From a virus: 54,155 nucleotides of DNA. The stretch spans positions 1 to 54,155 of the IMG/VR virus record IMGVR_UViG_3300022602_000132; one strand, given 5' to 3'. Numbering within the stretch: position 1 is the stretch's first letter; every line of letters starts with the position of its first letter. Positions 9,911 through 18,567 of this stretch are shown here, one piece after another. A program made the position numbers and the translations under genes. The notes below the pieces were generated by a model that saw only the letters and a list, made by a program, of their open reading frames with translations, was not told the origin of the DNA and ran no database searches.

Positions 9911-12900
9911 TTGACTCAACCAACTCCACCGCAATATAGATCATCAACATCTACTGCACGTAGAAATACTTTATTTGTTGACTCTGAAGATCCACGTTTA
10001 CAGCCAGGAAATGCTAATAACCATAGGGGTCGAAGTGGTGCTGATATTGCAGAAATTGATGCAGGTAATTCAGGTTCACTAAATGCAGCGGGAGTTTCAG
10101 CTACTTTATCTGAAGGCGGTGGAGGAACTGAACAACCACCAGTATATGTACCTCCTATGGGAAATCAACCCCCAAAATATTATCCTGGCGGTAGTGGCCC
10201 ATATGTTTATATTTTAGATACACCAGTCATCACAAATGTGCAGTGGCAAACATCTGATCCAAATAGCCTAGAAATAGATTTTACATGGGATCCATCAGCA
10301 CCAGATAATGCTACCGCATCATCTTTCACAGTTTACCTAGTTGATACTTATGGTAATTCTGTGCCATATGCAGGCCTTCCAATCGCCCCAGGAACTACAA
10401 GTCAAAAAGTTATAGTTACTGCTGCAATGAATGAAGCTATGTTTAACGTGTTTACAGTAGCATTTAGCGATGTGGGAATACAAGCGGCGGATCCACTTAA
10501 TAATACTTCATCAATTGCTTATGCTTCTAAGATGACTCCTCCAATTGCAATGCCAGTTTATGTTTTGCAATTGAACCCACCAAAAATAATACCAGCTGGC
10601 GTAAGCCTTGGTTACACTATCAATTTCTGGGAAGACTCAGGTACTTACGGAAATGGAACTTTTGCTGCAGGAGAAACTGTAGGTATACCACCATTTGGTA
10701 GTGCAGCATATGACGGAATTGAAATTTGGGAAGTTGAATCACCCATAAATAATGTACCTACTGTTTTATTAAATTCAGGCGGGTTCCCTATTGGATGGAC
10801 AAGATCTTATATTGGCAAACTAGATCCAGTAACAATAAATACAACGGACACTCTTTACAGATATGTAATTGCAAGATTTGCTTCTATTGGTGGGGTATAT
10901 AGTCAATTTTGTAGTCCAGTAGGCGTACAACCAATAAGCCCAGTATCAGTAAACATCAAGGTTCCAACAGAAGCAACGGCAACAGCAGCTTGGGGTGGTG
11001 CAAATAATACCTCTATTATTATCAGCTATACTCTTCCAGGATCTACAGCATCAATAACTGCTGCATCTGGAGATGGAACAACAATAACTTATACCGCACA
11101 AAATACATTCAATGCGGGGGATCCAGTTCAAATTACTGGAGTTACCCCATCTTCTTACAATGTAACTGGGGTAGTTGGAGCTAATCCCACTTCAACAAGC
11201 TTTACTGTTTTAGGTACTACTACATCAACTTATACTTCTGGTGGAACTGCGACTTCAACAAATAATGCTGGTGTTTCGTTTATTACAACTTTAAGTTCTA
11301 ACAATCAGACTGGATTTTTTTACTACACACCAACATCAATATCTTTAACTGGAACAATTACTTTATCCGCAAATGATCTTCTAAACTATTTTTCACAACC
11401 ATTACCAACTTCATTTAATATATTACTTCAAAGTGTATCTGCAGTTGGTGTAAAGAGTAATGGAATTAGCGTATCTATAGGTTCAAGAACAGATTCACTA
11501 ACTTCTGTAAAACCAGATGGATCAGCAGTTTCGGTAGCTTCAGTTGTTGATGGCTATACAGTCAATGCTAACTATTCAGCAACAGATGCAAATACAATGC
11601 AAATTTATCAATTTTTTACAAATCCAACTTGGGTGGGTGACAATGATGTGCCAGACTATATGGATGCAGTGGTCTCTAGCCCATGGTCATCATCATCTCC
11701 AAACCAACTTATTGTAAATAACTTAACTGCAGAAAATGGTGGATACCAAATACCATCAGGAACGTTGCCTTATGCTGGATATCAGATAACATCTTCAACA
11801 GCAGGCTCAACATATATAGCTGGTTCAGACTACAATTACATTACAGGCATAACAGGATCTGGTCCATATACATTAACTTTAAAAAATCCATTAACATCAT
11901 TAACTGCACCCCCATTAAATACTAATGTTCATTTGCAATCAAAATCTTATGATGGTGCAGGACCAGCAGATATATTTTTAAACTATACCAGTCAAGTATG
12001 GCTTGTAGTTGCGTTTTATAATATTTATGGGGGAAGATCTAAAAGCTCTACAGTATTTACTGTAACACCTACAAATGCAACAACAACTTTAATTAATCAA
12101 GCAATCGCAGTAGCAAAAGGATCAGGATCAATATATCTGGGAGCCGATGCAGCTTCTCTCCCAAATGTAATAATAGGAGAGAATGGGTCAGGTTTAGGTG
12201 CTGAAGCAGGAATATTTGTATGGGGAACTGGATCTGGAACTACATTAAATACAGCACCATCAACATCAATTATAGGAGATGCAAATTCTCCATATACATT
12301 TGTAACCTCAAATGCACAAATTGCTGACTGGTCAATTACTGGAACACATATTCAAAATGATTTGTCTAATGGAACCTATCAAACTGGCTATGTTGGCCTA
12401 TCTGGTTCAAACCCAAGTTATTCAATTTGGGCGGGATCAACACATTCCGATAACTCTACTGGAGATGCTAAATTTAGTGTAACTCCATCAGGAAATGTTA
12501 AAGCTAGTAATATTCAAATAACAGGCGGTAACCTAGATTTGGGTGCTCCATCATACACATTAAATGCTACAGGAACTCTTAATACAAATACTTTAACTCT
12601 TACAGATACATCTTCTTTATCTAATGGAATGTACGCTTTTGCAAACGGTATCCCATTGGGAACAAAAATAACTGTAACCAACTCTACAACATTAACTTTA
12701 AGTAATAATTTAACTGTTGCGGTAAGTGGATTAGTTCAGTTTGTATCAACCACTGGAGCACATATAACAAGTACTGGTAATTTTGTTGCTAACAATGCAA
12801 TTTTAATCGGTTCCATAAATGCGACTACTGGATCATTTACTGGAAATGTAAATGTAGCGTCAGGTGGTTCCTTATATTCTGGAGGTTTAGATGGTAGTGG

Positions 12901-14224
12901 TAATTTAATTACTTCTGGCTATATCTTAAATTCAAGTGGACTATTCTTTAGTGGTAACGGTACAAACAGAAATACTTATATAACTTCTTCGGGCCTTACT
13001 ACAACAGCTGCAAATATTGGCGGATGGTCAATTAATTCAAATGCTATTTCTAGAACAGGGTCAGCTGGAAGCTCGGGAACGATATCCTTAGATTCATCAG
13101 CTGGAACAATATCTGTTTCTGCACCAAATGTTCCAAACTATGCAGCGGGAATAAATGCACCGTGGGTAGGTTCAAGTTCACCTCTTCAAATACCTTCGAC
13201 TTCAGGATCAGCGACTGGTGCCGAGAACGTATTTTGGGCTGGAACTGGTGGAGCATACTCAACGAGTAATTCTTTTAGAGTAACAATAGGTGGAGACTTA
13301 TATGCAACTAAAGCATATATTTCTGGCGGATTAATTCAAACATCTGGTGGAACTGGCTCTAAGAATGTAATTAAAATTGATGCTTCTAATGACTGGATAT
13401 CTTTAGGTGATTCTGCAGGTACAGGATATTTTGCTACAAGAAACAATAATATATACTTGATATCTCCTTCTAACTCAACTCCATGGTCAGGTGCAGCAAC
13501 TCCAGGAGCACCAACTGTTGCAGAGGGTAAGGCAGCTCCAGTATCAGGTAGCCCTTATTTAGCAGCAGGAAAAAGCTTTACAGATTCATATGGTCAAGCA
13601 GCATCAGGAATTGGAATATATACTGGAGCATGGGATTACTTTAACAATGGTGGAACAAGTGATCCTTTTATAACAGTAACTAAAACAAATGCTGGAACTG
13701 GCGGAAGCATACAGATCTCTGGTGGTCCAGCTATAGGTATACTTGTTGAAAAAGGTGGAGAAGCAACAGACAACTTTAGTCAACCAACAATTTTAATGTA
13801 TACCGCAAACAACACTGCTGGAAGTGGAAGCTATTCCCCATCAACAGCCTATGGATCTTGGATGACCTTATCAAATCAAGAAATTACTATATCTACTGCT
13901 TCACTGCCAGTTGGAACCTATACAGGTTCAGATGGCCAACAACATTCACAACCTGCACAACAGTATATTAAGTTTGGTAAAGATGGACTTCATATTAATG
14001 GTCTAACAGTATTTGGAAGTGATAATAGACTTGCTAATATAAGTCCAACGAATTCACCATTTACAAGAGTAATGCAATATGCCCCATATCAAACTGTAAG
14101 CGAAAATACTCAAATTAACGGTGGCGACATTGTGACTGGATTTGCGGTATACTATGGTAGTATATCACCTGTATCTGGCGGAGCCAGTACAGGTTTCATA
14201 GGAGATTTGTGGGTACAGTTCTAA
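9911..14224 (+). CDS. Tail fibre / minor tail protein with Ig-like and beta-solenoid-like parts (1437 aa)
   Basis: A large fibre protein, probably for host recognition. The start is TTG 9911 behind GAGGTG. About residues 95-340 carry fibronectin-III/Ig-like segments (VQWQTSDPNSLEIDFTWDPS). Residues of roughly 380-455 repeat the beta module also found in the 1481-aa tail protein (TTITYTAQNTF ... SYNVTGVVG ... YTSGGTAT). From about residue 770 on there are fibre-shaft motifs (IADWSITGTHI, AKFSVTPSGNVKASN, IGGWSINSNAI) typical of beta-helical shafts. The C-terminus (TGFIGDLWVQF) would be the distal tip. The stop TAA directly abuts the ATG of the next fibre gene. It is Thr/Ser/Gly/Asn-rich and Cys-poor, unlike its neighbour. 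Confidence 0.85.
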   Translation: MTQPTPPQYRSSTSTARRNTLFVDSEDPRLQPGNANNHRGRSGADIAEIDAGNSGSLNAAGVSATLSEGGGGTEQPPVYVPPMGNQPPKYYPGGSGPYVYILDTPVITNVQWQTSDPNSLEIDFTWDPSAPDNATASSFTVYLVDTYGNSVPYAGLPIAPGTTSQKVIVTAAMNEAMFNVFTVAFSDVGIQAADPLNNTSSIAYASKMTPPIAMPVYVLQLNPPKIIPAGVSLGYTINFWEDSGTYGNGTFAAGETVGIPPFGSAAYDGIEIWEVESPINNVPTVLLNSGGFPIGWTRSYIGKLDPVTINTTDTLYRYVIARFASIGGVYSQFCSPVGVQPISPVSVNIKVPTEATATAAWGGANNTSIIISYTLPGSTASITAASGDGTTITYTAQNTFNAGDPVQITGVTPSSYNVTGVVGANPTSTSFTVLGTTTSTYTSGGTATSTNNAGVSFITTLSSNNQTGFFYYTPTSISLTGTITLSANDLLNYFSQPLPTSFNILLQSVSAVGVKSNGISVSIGSRTDSLTSVKPDGSAVSVASVVDGYTVNANYSATDANTMQIYQFFTNPTWVGDNDVPDYMDAVVSSPWSSSSPNQLIVNNLTAENGGYQIPSGTLPYAGYQITSSTAGSTYIAGSDYNYITGITGSGPYTLTLKNPLTSLTAPPLNTNVHLQSKSYDGAGPADIFLNYTSQVWLVVAFYNIYGGRSKSSTVFTVTPTNATTTLINQAIAVAKGSGSIYLGADAASLPNVIIGENGSGLGAEAGIFVWGTGSGTTLNTAPSTSIIGDANSPYTFVTSNAQIADWSITGTHIQNDLSNGTYQTGYVGLSGSNPSYSIWAGSTHSDNSTGDAKFSVTPSGNVKASNIQITGGNLDLGAPSYTLNATGTLNTNTLTLTDTSSLSNGMYAFANGIPLGTKITVTNSTTLTLSNNLTVAVSGLVQFVSTTGAHITSTGNFVANNAILIGSINATTGSFTGNVNVASGGSLYSGGLDGSGNLITSGYILNSSGLFFSGNGTNRNTYITSSGLTTTAANIGGWSINSNAISRTGSAGSSGTISLDSSAGTISVSAPNVPNYAAGINAPWVGSSSPLQIPSTSGSATGAENVFWAGTGGAYSTSNSFRVTIGGDLYATKAYISGGLIQTSGGTGSKNVIKIDASNDWISLGDSAGTGYFATRNNNIYLISPSNSTPWSGAATPGAPTVAEGKAAPVSGSPYLAAGKSFTDSYGQAASGIGIYTGAWDYFNNGGTSDPFITVTKTNAGTGGSIQISGGPAIGILVEKGGEATDNFSQPTILMYTANNTAGSGSYSPSTAYGSWMTLSNQEITISTASLPVGTYTGSDGQQHSQPAQQYIKFGKDGLHINGLTVFGSDNRLANISPTNSPFTRVMQYAPYQTVSENTQINGGDIVTGFAVYYGSISPVSGGASTGFIGDLWVQF

Positions 14225-16954
14225 ATGGGATTTTTTGTAAAGAAGGATAGTTCTACTTGGACTAAATCCACGGGCTTCTTTGTAAAATCTGCAAATGGTT
14301 GGAAAGCAATAACAAATGCTTTTGTAAAAACAGCAACTGGATGGATTCAGTTTTGGCCAAAAGCTTTGGTATCTGATTCTAATGCTACAATTTCAATAAC
14401 CACATCTAATTATTTAATTACTCTTGTTGGAACAAATTATCATTGGACAAGCTCTTCTGCTGTTACATTAACTTATGATTTTCAATGGTCAACAGACAAT
14501 ATATCTTGGTTATCTATGTATACAGGCACAACACCAAATGGATTGTCTGGGTCACAATCAATGTCAAACCCATCATCTGGATCAAGCAATACTGTAACAT
14601 TTCCAATATCTAGTGCATCAAGTTTTGTTCAATCAGATGCAACTAACTATTATCAGTTTGTGGTTTATGCAAGTGCGGGTGGCGAGACAGGTTCTTCTTC
14701 TGCTGTAACAAATTTTGTTGGACCAACAACTCCAAGTTTAACTGCAACTTTACAATCTAATGGGTCAATTAAGCTTACACCTTCATCTTATGGTTCTGAT
14801 GCAAGTTTTAGTTATTATAGGTACGATAATTCATTAGGTTATTATGTTCAACTTAGTGGTTCAATAGATGGATCACCTCAGTCTGGCACCAACTCATATG
14901 AAGTATATGGATGGACAGGGCCGAGCCAAAATGGTTATCAAAGCAATAACTCAATCCCAGCCAACGCTACTTCAGCAACATTTTATTGTTTAACCCAAAC
15001 TCAAGCATTTCCAGGATATCCTTCAACCTGTTCCTGGACACACGCATCGTATGATCAGTCTGGATCAGGTACGGGCTATTCTACATCTTGTCAAATAAGT
15101 ACATATCCATCAAACTCAACTTGTATTTATCCATTATCAAATCCAGGAGGCGGGGATACAAGTTATACTGCAGATTATAAGTGCACAGCAGCAGTTATAG
15201 CATATCCAAACTTTAACTGTTTTTATATAGAATCTCAAACTAATCCAAATAATAGTTATACTTGCAACTACGCAAGTCCAACCTATCCTACTGTAAATGG
15301 TTGTGGTGGCAGAACAACTCAGAACCCTCAATTAGGAGATGCAACATCAATTGTTAATGGAACTCCAGTGGTCACTACAACTACTGTTCAGTATCCAATT
15401 TGTACTGATGGATCAGTCACTACAGATTCAGGCGGAAACCTGAAATATAATTCGGGAACTTACACAACATATTATAATGTTGTAGTTACAGCAACTCCAC
15501 AATTTATTAGTGGTGATGGACAGCAAACCCCATATATGGATACTACATATTATCCTCCAACTCAGCATTATGTGAATGAGTCAACTTATTACACGACTGC
15601 CAGTGCTTCTCAACTATGTAATGGCGGTTGTGGATATGCACCTACATCAACCAGTTCAACAGCTGTAAATTTGGACTTGTCTTCTAATGGAACAGATTAT
15701 CCAGGAACAGAGTCGGGTTGTACGGATTCTTCGGGTAATTTTAATACTAATGGAACATACTATACAGTTATGTCGTATGATACTTATGCTTATCCAGTTA
15801 CAAATTTATGTACAAATACAATTGTAGCTTATGTTAATCCATACAACGTAGTATTATCTAAAACTAGCACACAATCTTGTGGAAAATGTGGTTATACCTG
15901 TCAGTGGTACTGCACAACAAGTACTCAGTGTGCTGGTACGGGAAATTGTGGATATACTACTCCAGGATACGATGCTTCTGGAAGCGGAACTGGGTATAGT
16001 ACAGCATGTTCATATAACGGAACTGCAACATATCCAACTTGTGCTTCAACAAGCTGCCCAACATATTATTGCACTAAAGAAGTAGATGCTTATCCCTATT
16101 ATAGTTGCTATTACACAAGTGGATATTCTTCATCAGTTTCTGGATATACATGCCAGCTAAACAGTTATCCTGTAGTTGGAAATTGTACCTATCCTAATAA
16201 CTCAGGAACCCTAGGTCAAACACAAAATACTCAGGTGGCATCACCTTCACCAGTTGTTGCACAAAATACTCAGGTGGCATCTCCACCTGCACCAGTTCAA
16301 AATACTCAGGTTCCAGCACCAGTTTCCAATGGTGCTCCACCAATTCCAGCACCAGTTCAGCAAACACAAAATACTCAGGTGGCATCTCCACCTGCACCAG
16401 TTGTTGCACAAAATGCTGGTGTGCCACCAGTTGTTGCACAAAATACACAAAGTACACAGATTACGGGCGGATGTTTTGTGTATGGAACTCAAATTCAAAT
16501 GGCAGACGGTTCATGGCAAAATATTGAAGACTTGTATATTGGAGACGAAGTAATGGCAGCTATTGTTCCTACAGTTCCAGATATTGAAGATCCAGCAGCA
16601 GACTACATTTATACTTGGTCTGCAAACAATATTGATGGGACAACAAAGAGTTCAGCATACGTTACAAACGTTGTAAATAGAGCATTTACATCATATTACC
16701 TTATCAATGACGAGGTTAAGGTAACATTTGAGCACGTTGTTCCAGTACAACAAGATGGTGTATGGAGATTTATAGAAGTTCTTGCAATTAATGTTGGAGA
16801 CAACATAATGGATGAAAATCTAAATATAGTGCCAGTTAAATCAAAGGAGCTTATACAGGACCTAGTTCAAACAACATCTATATCTATGAATGAAAGAGAT
16901 ATTTATTTTGTTAAGGGTATGATGGCTCACAACTCACAAGCAGTAGCTAAGTAA
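14225..16954 (+). CDS. Cys-rich tail fibre protein with Pro/Gln repeat and C-terminal Hint domain (909 aa)
   Basis: A multi-part surface protein. The N-terminus has three short FVK-W units (GFFVKKDSSTW, GFFVKSANGW, AFVKTATGW). An Ig-like part follows to about residue 250. Residues of roughly 255-660 are very rich in Cys, Tyr, Ser and Thr and contain an internal duplication (SGSGTGYSTSC/SGSGTGYSTAC units near 15065 and 15980). About residues 665-745 are a Pro/Gln/Ala/Val repeat (NTQVASPPAPV). Residues 750-903 form an intein-like Hint domain: Cys750 after GG, T834/H837 in TFEH, and H902-N903 before Ser904. Only six residues (SQAVAK) follow. Many Cys suggest disulfides formed outside the cell. 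A 2OG oxygenase gene follows after 10 bp. The fibre role is from context; the Hint domain is clear by motif. Confidence 0.85.
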   Translation: MGFFVKKDSSTWTKSTGFFVKSANGWKAITNAFVKTATGWIQFWPKALVSDSNATISITTSNYLITLVGTNYHWTSSSAVTLTYDFQWSTDNISWLSMYTGTTPNGLSGSQSMSNPSSGSSNTVTFPISSASSFVQSDATNYYQFVVYASAGGETGSSSAVTNFVGPTTPSLTATLQSNGSIKLTPSSYGSDASFSYYRYDNSLGYYVQLSGSIDGSPQSGTNSYEVYGWTGPSQNGYQSNNSIPANATSATFYCLTQTQAFPGYPSTCSWTHASYDQSGSGTGYSTSCQISTYPSNSTCIYPLSNPGGGDTSYTADYKCTAAVIAYPNFNCFYIESQTNPNNSYTCNYASPTYPTVNGCGGRTTQNPQLGDATSIVNGTPVVTTTTVQYPICTDGSVTTDSGGNLKYNSGTYTTYYNVVVTATPQFISGDGQQTPYMDTTYYPPTQHYVNESTYYTTASASQLCNGGCGYAPTSTSSTAVNLDLSSNGTDYPGTESGCTDSSGNFNTNGTYYTVMSYDTYAYPVTNLCTNTIVAYVNPYNVVLSKTSTQSCGKCGYTCQWYCTTSTQCAGTGNCGYTTPGYDASGSGTGYSTACSYNGTATYPTCASTSCPTYYCTKEVDAYPYYSCYYTSGYSSSVSGYTCQLNSYPVVGNCTYPNNSGTLGQTQNTQVASPSPVVAQNTQVASPPAPVQNTQVPAPVSNGAPPIPAPVQQTQNTQVASPPAPVVAQNAGVPPVVAQNTQSTQITGGCFVYGTQIQMADGSWQNIEDLYIGDEVMAAIVPTVPDIEDPAADYIYTWSANNIDGTTKSSAYVTNVVNRAFTSYYLINDEVKVTFEHVVPVQQDGVWRFIEVLAINVGDNIMDENLNIVPVKSKELIQDLVQTTSISMNERDIYFVKGMMAHNSQAVAK
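16222..16460 (+). repeat. In-frame Pro/Gln/Val repeat inside the Cys-rich fibre gene
   Basis: Degenerate in-frame units built on the codons for QNTQVASPPAPVVA. A 37-bp segment at 16261-16297 recurs exactly at 16366-16402, and a shorter copy starts at 16222. The repeat encodes an extended Pro-rich linker between the Cys-rich part and the Hint domain. Identical copies imply recent slippage or recombination. Confidence 0.85.
16472..16933 (+). other. Hint (intein / BIL-like) autoprocessing domain, 154 residues
   Basis: This is residues 750-903 of the fibre protein. The first residue is Cys in GGCFVYGTQI (block A, with IEDLYIGDEV after it). Block B is VTFEHVVPV with Thr and His. The end is DIYFVKGMMAHN followed by Ser, matching the terminal His-Asn plus nucleophile of inteins. 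The length matches a mini-intein without a homing endonuclease. Whether it splices, or only cleaves and rearranges as bacterial intein-like domains do, cannot be read from the sequence. Confidence 0.82.
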
Positions 16955-16964
16955 GGGGAATAAA

Positions 16965-17543
16965 ATGGAAAAAGAAGTAATTGGAGAAAAAATAGTAGTT
17001 TACAAAAACTTAATAGATGGTGAACAAATAATTAAAGATGCATATGCGTTGTCATCTAAATTTCAATTAAAGTGGACTACTGGTGTTATTAATGAGGGGG
17101 TAGTTGATAGAAATGTGAAAAGCTGTTCAATCATTAACCTGCATGATAACGCAGCCGATTCAAGAGATCTGTATCGTGAAAAGAATAAAATTACTAGAGT
17201 GCTAGATGAATCATTTGGTCCTGCTATGATGGATTACGCAAAAACATATGGCTTTAGAGTAAAGCAAAAAGAAGGTTGGGAATTTATGAGGTATGAAGAG
17301 ACTGAGAAATTTGATTTTCATACTGATCAGTCAGAATTTCATCCTTGCGAAATATCAATGGTTGTTTATCCTAATAGTGATTATGAAGGTGGCCAGATGC
17401 AATTTTTTAATTACATGGACGGGTACCCATGGAAACCTGTTGCAAATAGCATAATCTTTTTCCCATCAACTGCAGACTATAGACACAGAGTGCTTCCAGT
17501 TACATCTGGAACAAGATATTCAATTATTAACTTCGCTTTTTAG
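16965..17543 (+). CDS. 2OG/Fe(II)-dependent oxygenase, prolyl-4-hydroxylase-like
   Basis: A double-stranded beta-helix dioxygenase that would couple oxidative decarboxylation of 2-oxoglutarate to hydroxylation of a substrate. Iron ligands are His119-Thr-Asp121 and His174; the 2OG-binding Arg is Arg184 in SGTRYSI. The YEGGQMQFF strand and the IIFFPS strand are typical of P4H-like enzymes. At 192 aa it is a minimal catalytic domain with no signal peptide. It lies 10 bp after the Cys-rich, Pro-repeat fibre gene behind AAGGGG, so the two are likely co-transcribed, and the fibre is a plausible substrate. The substrate could also be a free amino acid or a host protein. Confidence 0.88.
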   Translation: MEKEVIGEKIVVYKNLIDGEQIIKDAYALSSKFQLKWTTGVINEGVVDRNVKSCSIINLHDNAADSRDLYREKNKITRVLDESFGPAMMDYAKTYGFRVKQKEGWEFMRYEETEKFDFHTDQSEFHPCEISMVVYPNSDYEGGQMQFFNYMDGYPWKPVANSIIFFPSTADYRHRVLPVTSGTRYSIINFAF

Positions 17544-17573
17544 TTGACATAAAAAGAAATGGTATGGTAGAAT
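17544..17573 (+). promoter_or_regulatory. Promoter TTGACA-N18-TAGAAT, leaderless
   Basis: -35 TTGACA at 17544-17549 and -10 TAGAAT at 17568-17573. The ATG of the next gene is at 17579, so transcription would begin at or next to the start codon, giving a leaderless mRNA. Confidence 0.75.
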
Positions 17574-17578
17574 AAAGC

Positions 17579-17800
17579 ATGGCTAAAACGTTAGAAGGAA
17601 TTCCAGACGACTGGAAATGGATTGCACTTATTATAGATGATGAGATAGTATCCAAAATGGCTTGGGACCCAAGGCTTGCATCAATCCTTTTGAGTAACCC
17701 TCAGATTGTTGATGTTACAGATATTTGGGATCAGGTTCATGAAGGATTTAAATTTGATGGCAAAGATTTTATACCGAATGGAGAAGAAGTTGAGTGGTAG
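17579..17800 (+). CDS. Small acidic hypothetical protein (73 aa)
   Basis: An unrecognised 73-aa acidic protein rich in Trp (DDWKWIALIIDD, MAWDP, DIWDQVHEGFKFDGKDF). It has no Cys or membrane segment. There is no ribosome binding site, but a good promoter ends 5 nt before the ATG, so the start is set by leaderless transcription. Its 3' end overlaps the next gene by 23 bases in another frame, which supports both being translated as a pair. Confidence 0.75.
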   Translation: MAKTLEGIPDDWKWIALIIDDEIVSKMAWDPRLASILLSNPQIVDVTDIWDQVHEGFKFDGKDFIPNGEEVEW

Positions 17801-18068
17801 AGAGTGGGATAACCTCCCAGAAGAACAGAAGCGTGTAGCTCGTCCTTGGGATATTTTAGATCCCAATATGCCAAAGGTAACTGAAAAAATCCGTAAAGAG
17901 CGAATTGATGCTTGCATGGGTTGCGAAAACTTAATCAAGTTTACAAAGCAATGTAAAAAGTGTGGTTGTTTTATGAAGGTTAAGAGCAATATTCCATGGG
18001 CATCCTGCCCTATTGGAAAGTGGGATGCTGTGGCGGACGAGCCAGTAAATAACCCACCAGTGGTATAA
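17778..18068 (+). CDS. Small zinc-finger protein, CxxC...CxxC type
   Basis: A 96-aa protein starting at ATG 17778 inside the end of the previous gene; longer frames upstream only add out-of-context residues. The C-terminal half has CMGC, then CKKCGCFM, then WASCPIGKW, a cysteine pattern fit for one or two zinc sites. The N-terminal half (NLPEEQKRVARPWDILDPN) is charged. Proteins with this CxxC-CKKCGC-CPxGKW layout are recurrent small phage proteins without a known role. Binding to DNA, RNA or protein is possible; nothing in the sequence decides it. Confidence 0.75.
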   Translation: MEKKLSGREWDNLPEEQKRVARPWDILDPNMPKVTEKIRKERIDACMGCENLIKFTKQCKKCGCFMKVKSNIPWASCPIGKWDAVADEPVNNPPVV

Positions 18069-18069
18069 T
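18064..18069 (+). promoter_or_regulatory. -10 box TATAAT before the coiled-coil genes
   Basis: TATAAT at 18064-18069 is set in a run of TA repeats, with no convincing -35. The following gene has a leader with an AGGGGG ribosome binding site. Confidence 0.4.
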
Positions 18070-18103
18070 ATATATATAGTGTTTATAAAATATAGGGGGA
18101 AAA

Positions 18104-18349
18104 ATGGCAGAAATATCAATTGATGAAAAGATCAACATTGTTGAATCACACATCAAAAATGTTGAGTATAATCAATATAATAACCAGCTTGGAATTCTTG
18201 AGGAAAAAGCAAAGGCTTCTCCTAGCCAAGCAAACCTTTCTTCTCTCTCAGCTAATGCTGCAGACTATGTTAATCAGCTAGCCTCGCTTAATGCTGAGCT
18301 AGTTACCTTGCAGGCACAGCAAACAGTAGTGCCACCAGCAGCCAACTAA
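18104..18349 (+). CDS. Small coiled-coil protein (81 aa)
   Basis: Unrecognised. Heptad-like helices run over most of the length (IDEKINIVESHIKNVEY, then YVNQLASLNAELVTLQAQQ) and it ends in a short Pro/Ala tail. A strong AGGGGGA site lies before the ATG at 18104 and a TATAAT box lies about 35 bp upstream. It is followed after 15 bp by another short helical protein, and the two may associate. It could be a small structural or chaperone-like protein. Confidence 0.7.
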   Translation: MAEISIDEKINIVESHIKNVEYNQYNNQLGILEEKAKASPSQANLSSLSANAADYVNQLASLNAELVTLQAQQTVVPPAAN

Positions 18350-18364
18350 TAGAATAGGTATACA

Positions 18365-18559
18365 ATGGAAAAAGCAGAATTAGTTATTACTGCTCTACAA
18401 CAACGCATCGGTGAAATGGCAGCTCAATTTGAGCTAGAAAAAGCTATGTTAAGAGCAGAGTACACAGAACTTTTAAATAAGCATGAAGAATTAAATAAAC
18501 AAATTTCACTTGAAGAATACTCTCAGGATGTTTCTGATAAAGCGGGAATTAAAAATTAA
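18365..18559 (+). CDS. Small coiled-coil protein (64 aa)
   Basis: Unrecognised. Nearly the whole chain is predicted helical by eye (LQQRIGEMAAQFELEKAMLR, then LLNKHEELNKQISLEEY), with many Glu, Leu and Lys. It has no Cys. It sits between the preceding 81-aa helical protein and the glycosyltransferase-oxygenase fusion gene 8 bp downstream, so it belongs to the same transcript. A role as a partner of the modifying enzymes is possible but untested. Confidence 0.7.
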   Translation: MEKAELVITALQQRIGEMAAQFELEKAMLRAEYTELLNKHEELNKQISLEEYSQDVSDKAGIKN

Positions 18560-18567
18560 GTAGATAT

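Noticed and set aside
16222-16460. CRISPR-like direct repeats
   Set aside because: Units are irregular, continuous with the fibre reading frame, lack unique spacers, and no cas operon is near; the Cas4-like gene at 38759 is of the phage recombination type.
16194-16553. Frames in other phases over the Pro/Gln repeat (both strands)
   Set aside because: Their repeats merely mirror the in-frame repeat of the fibre gene; no start signals.
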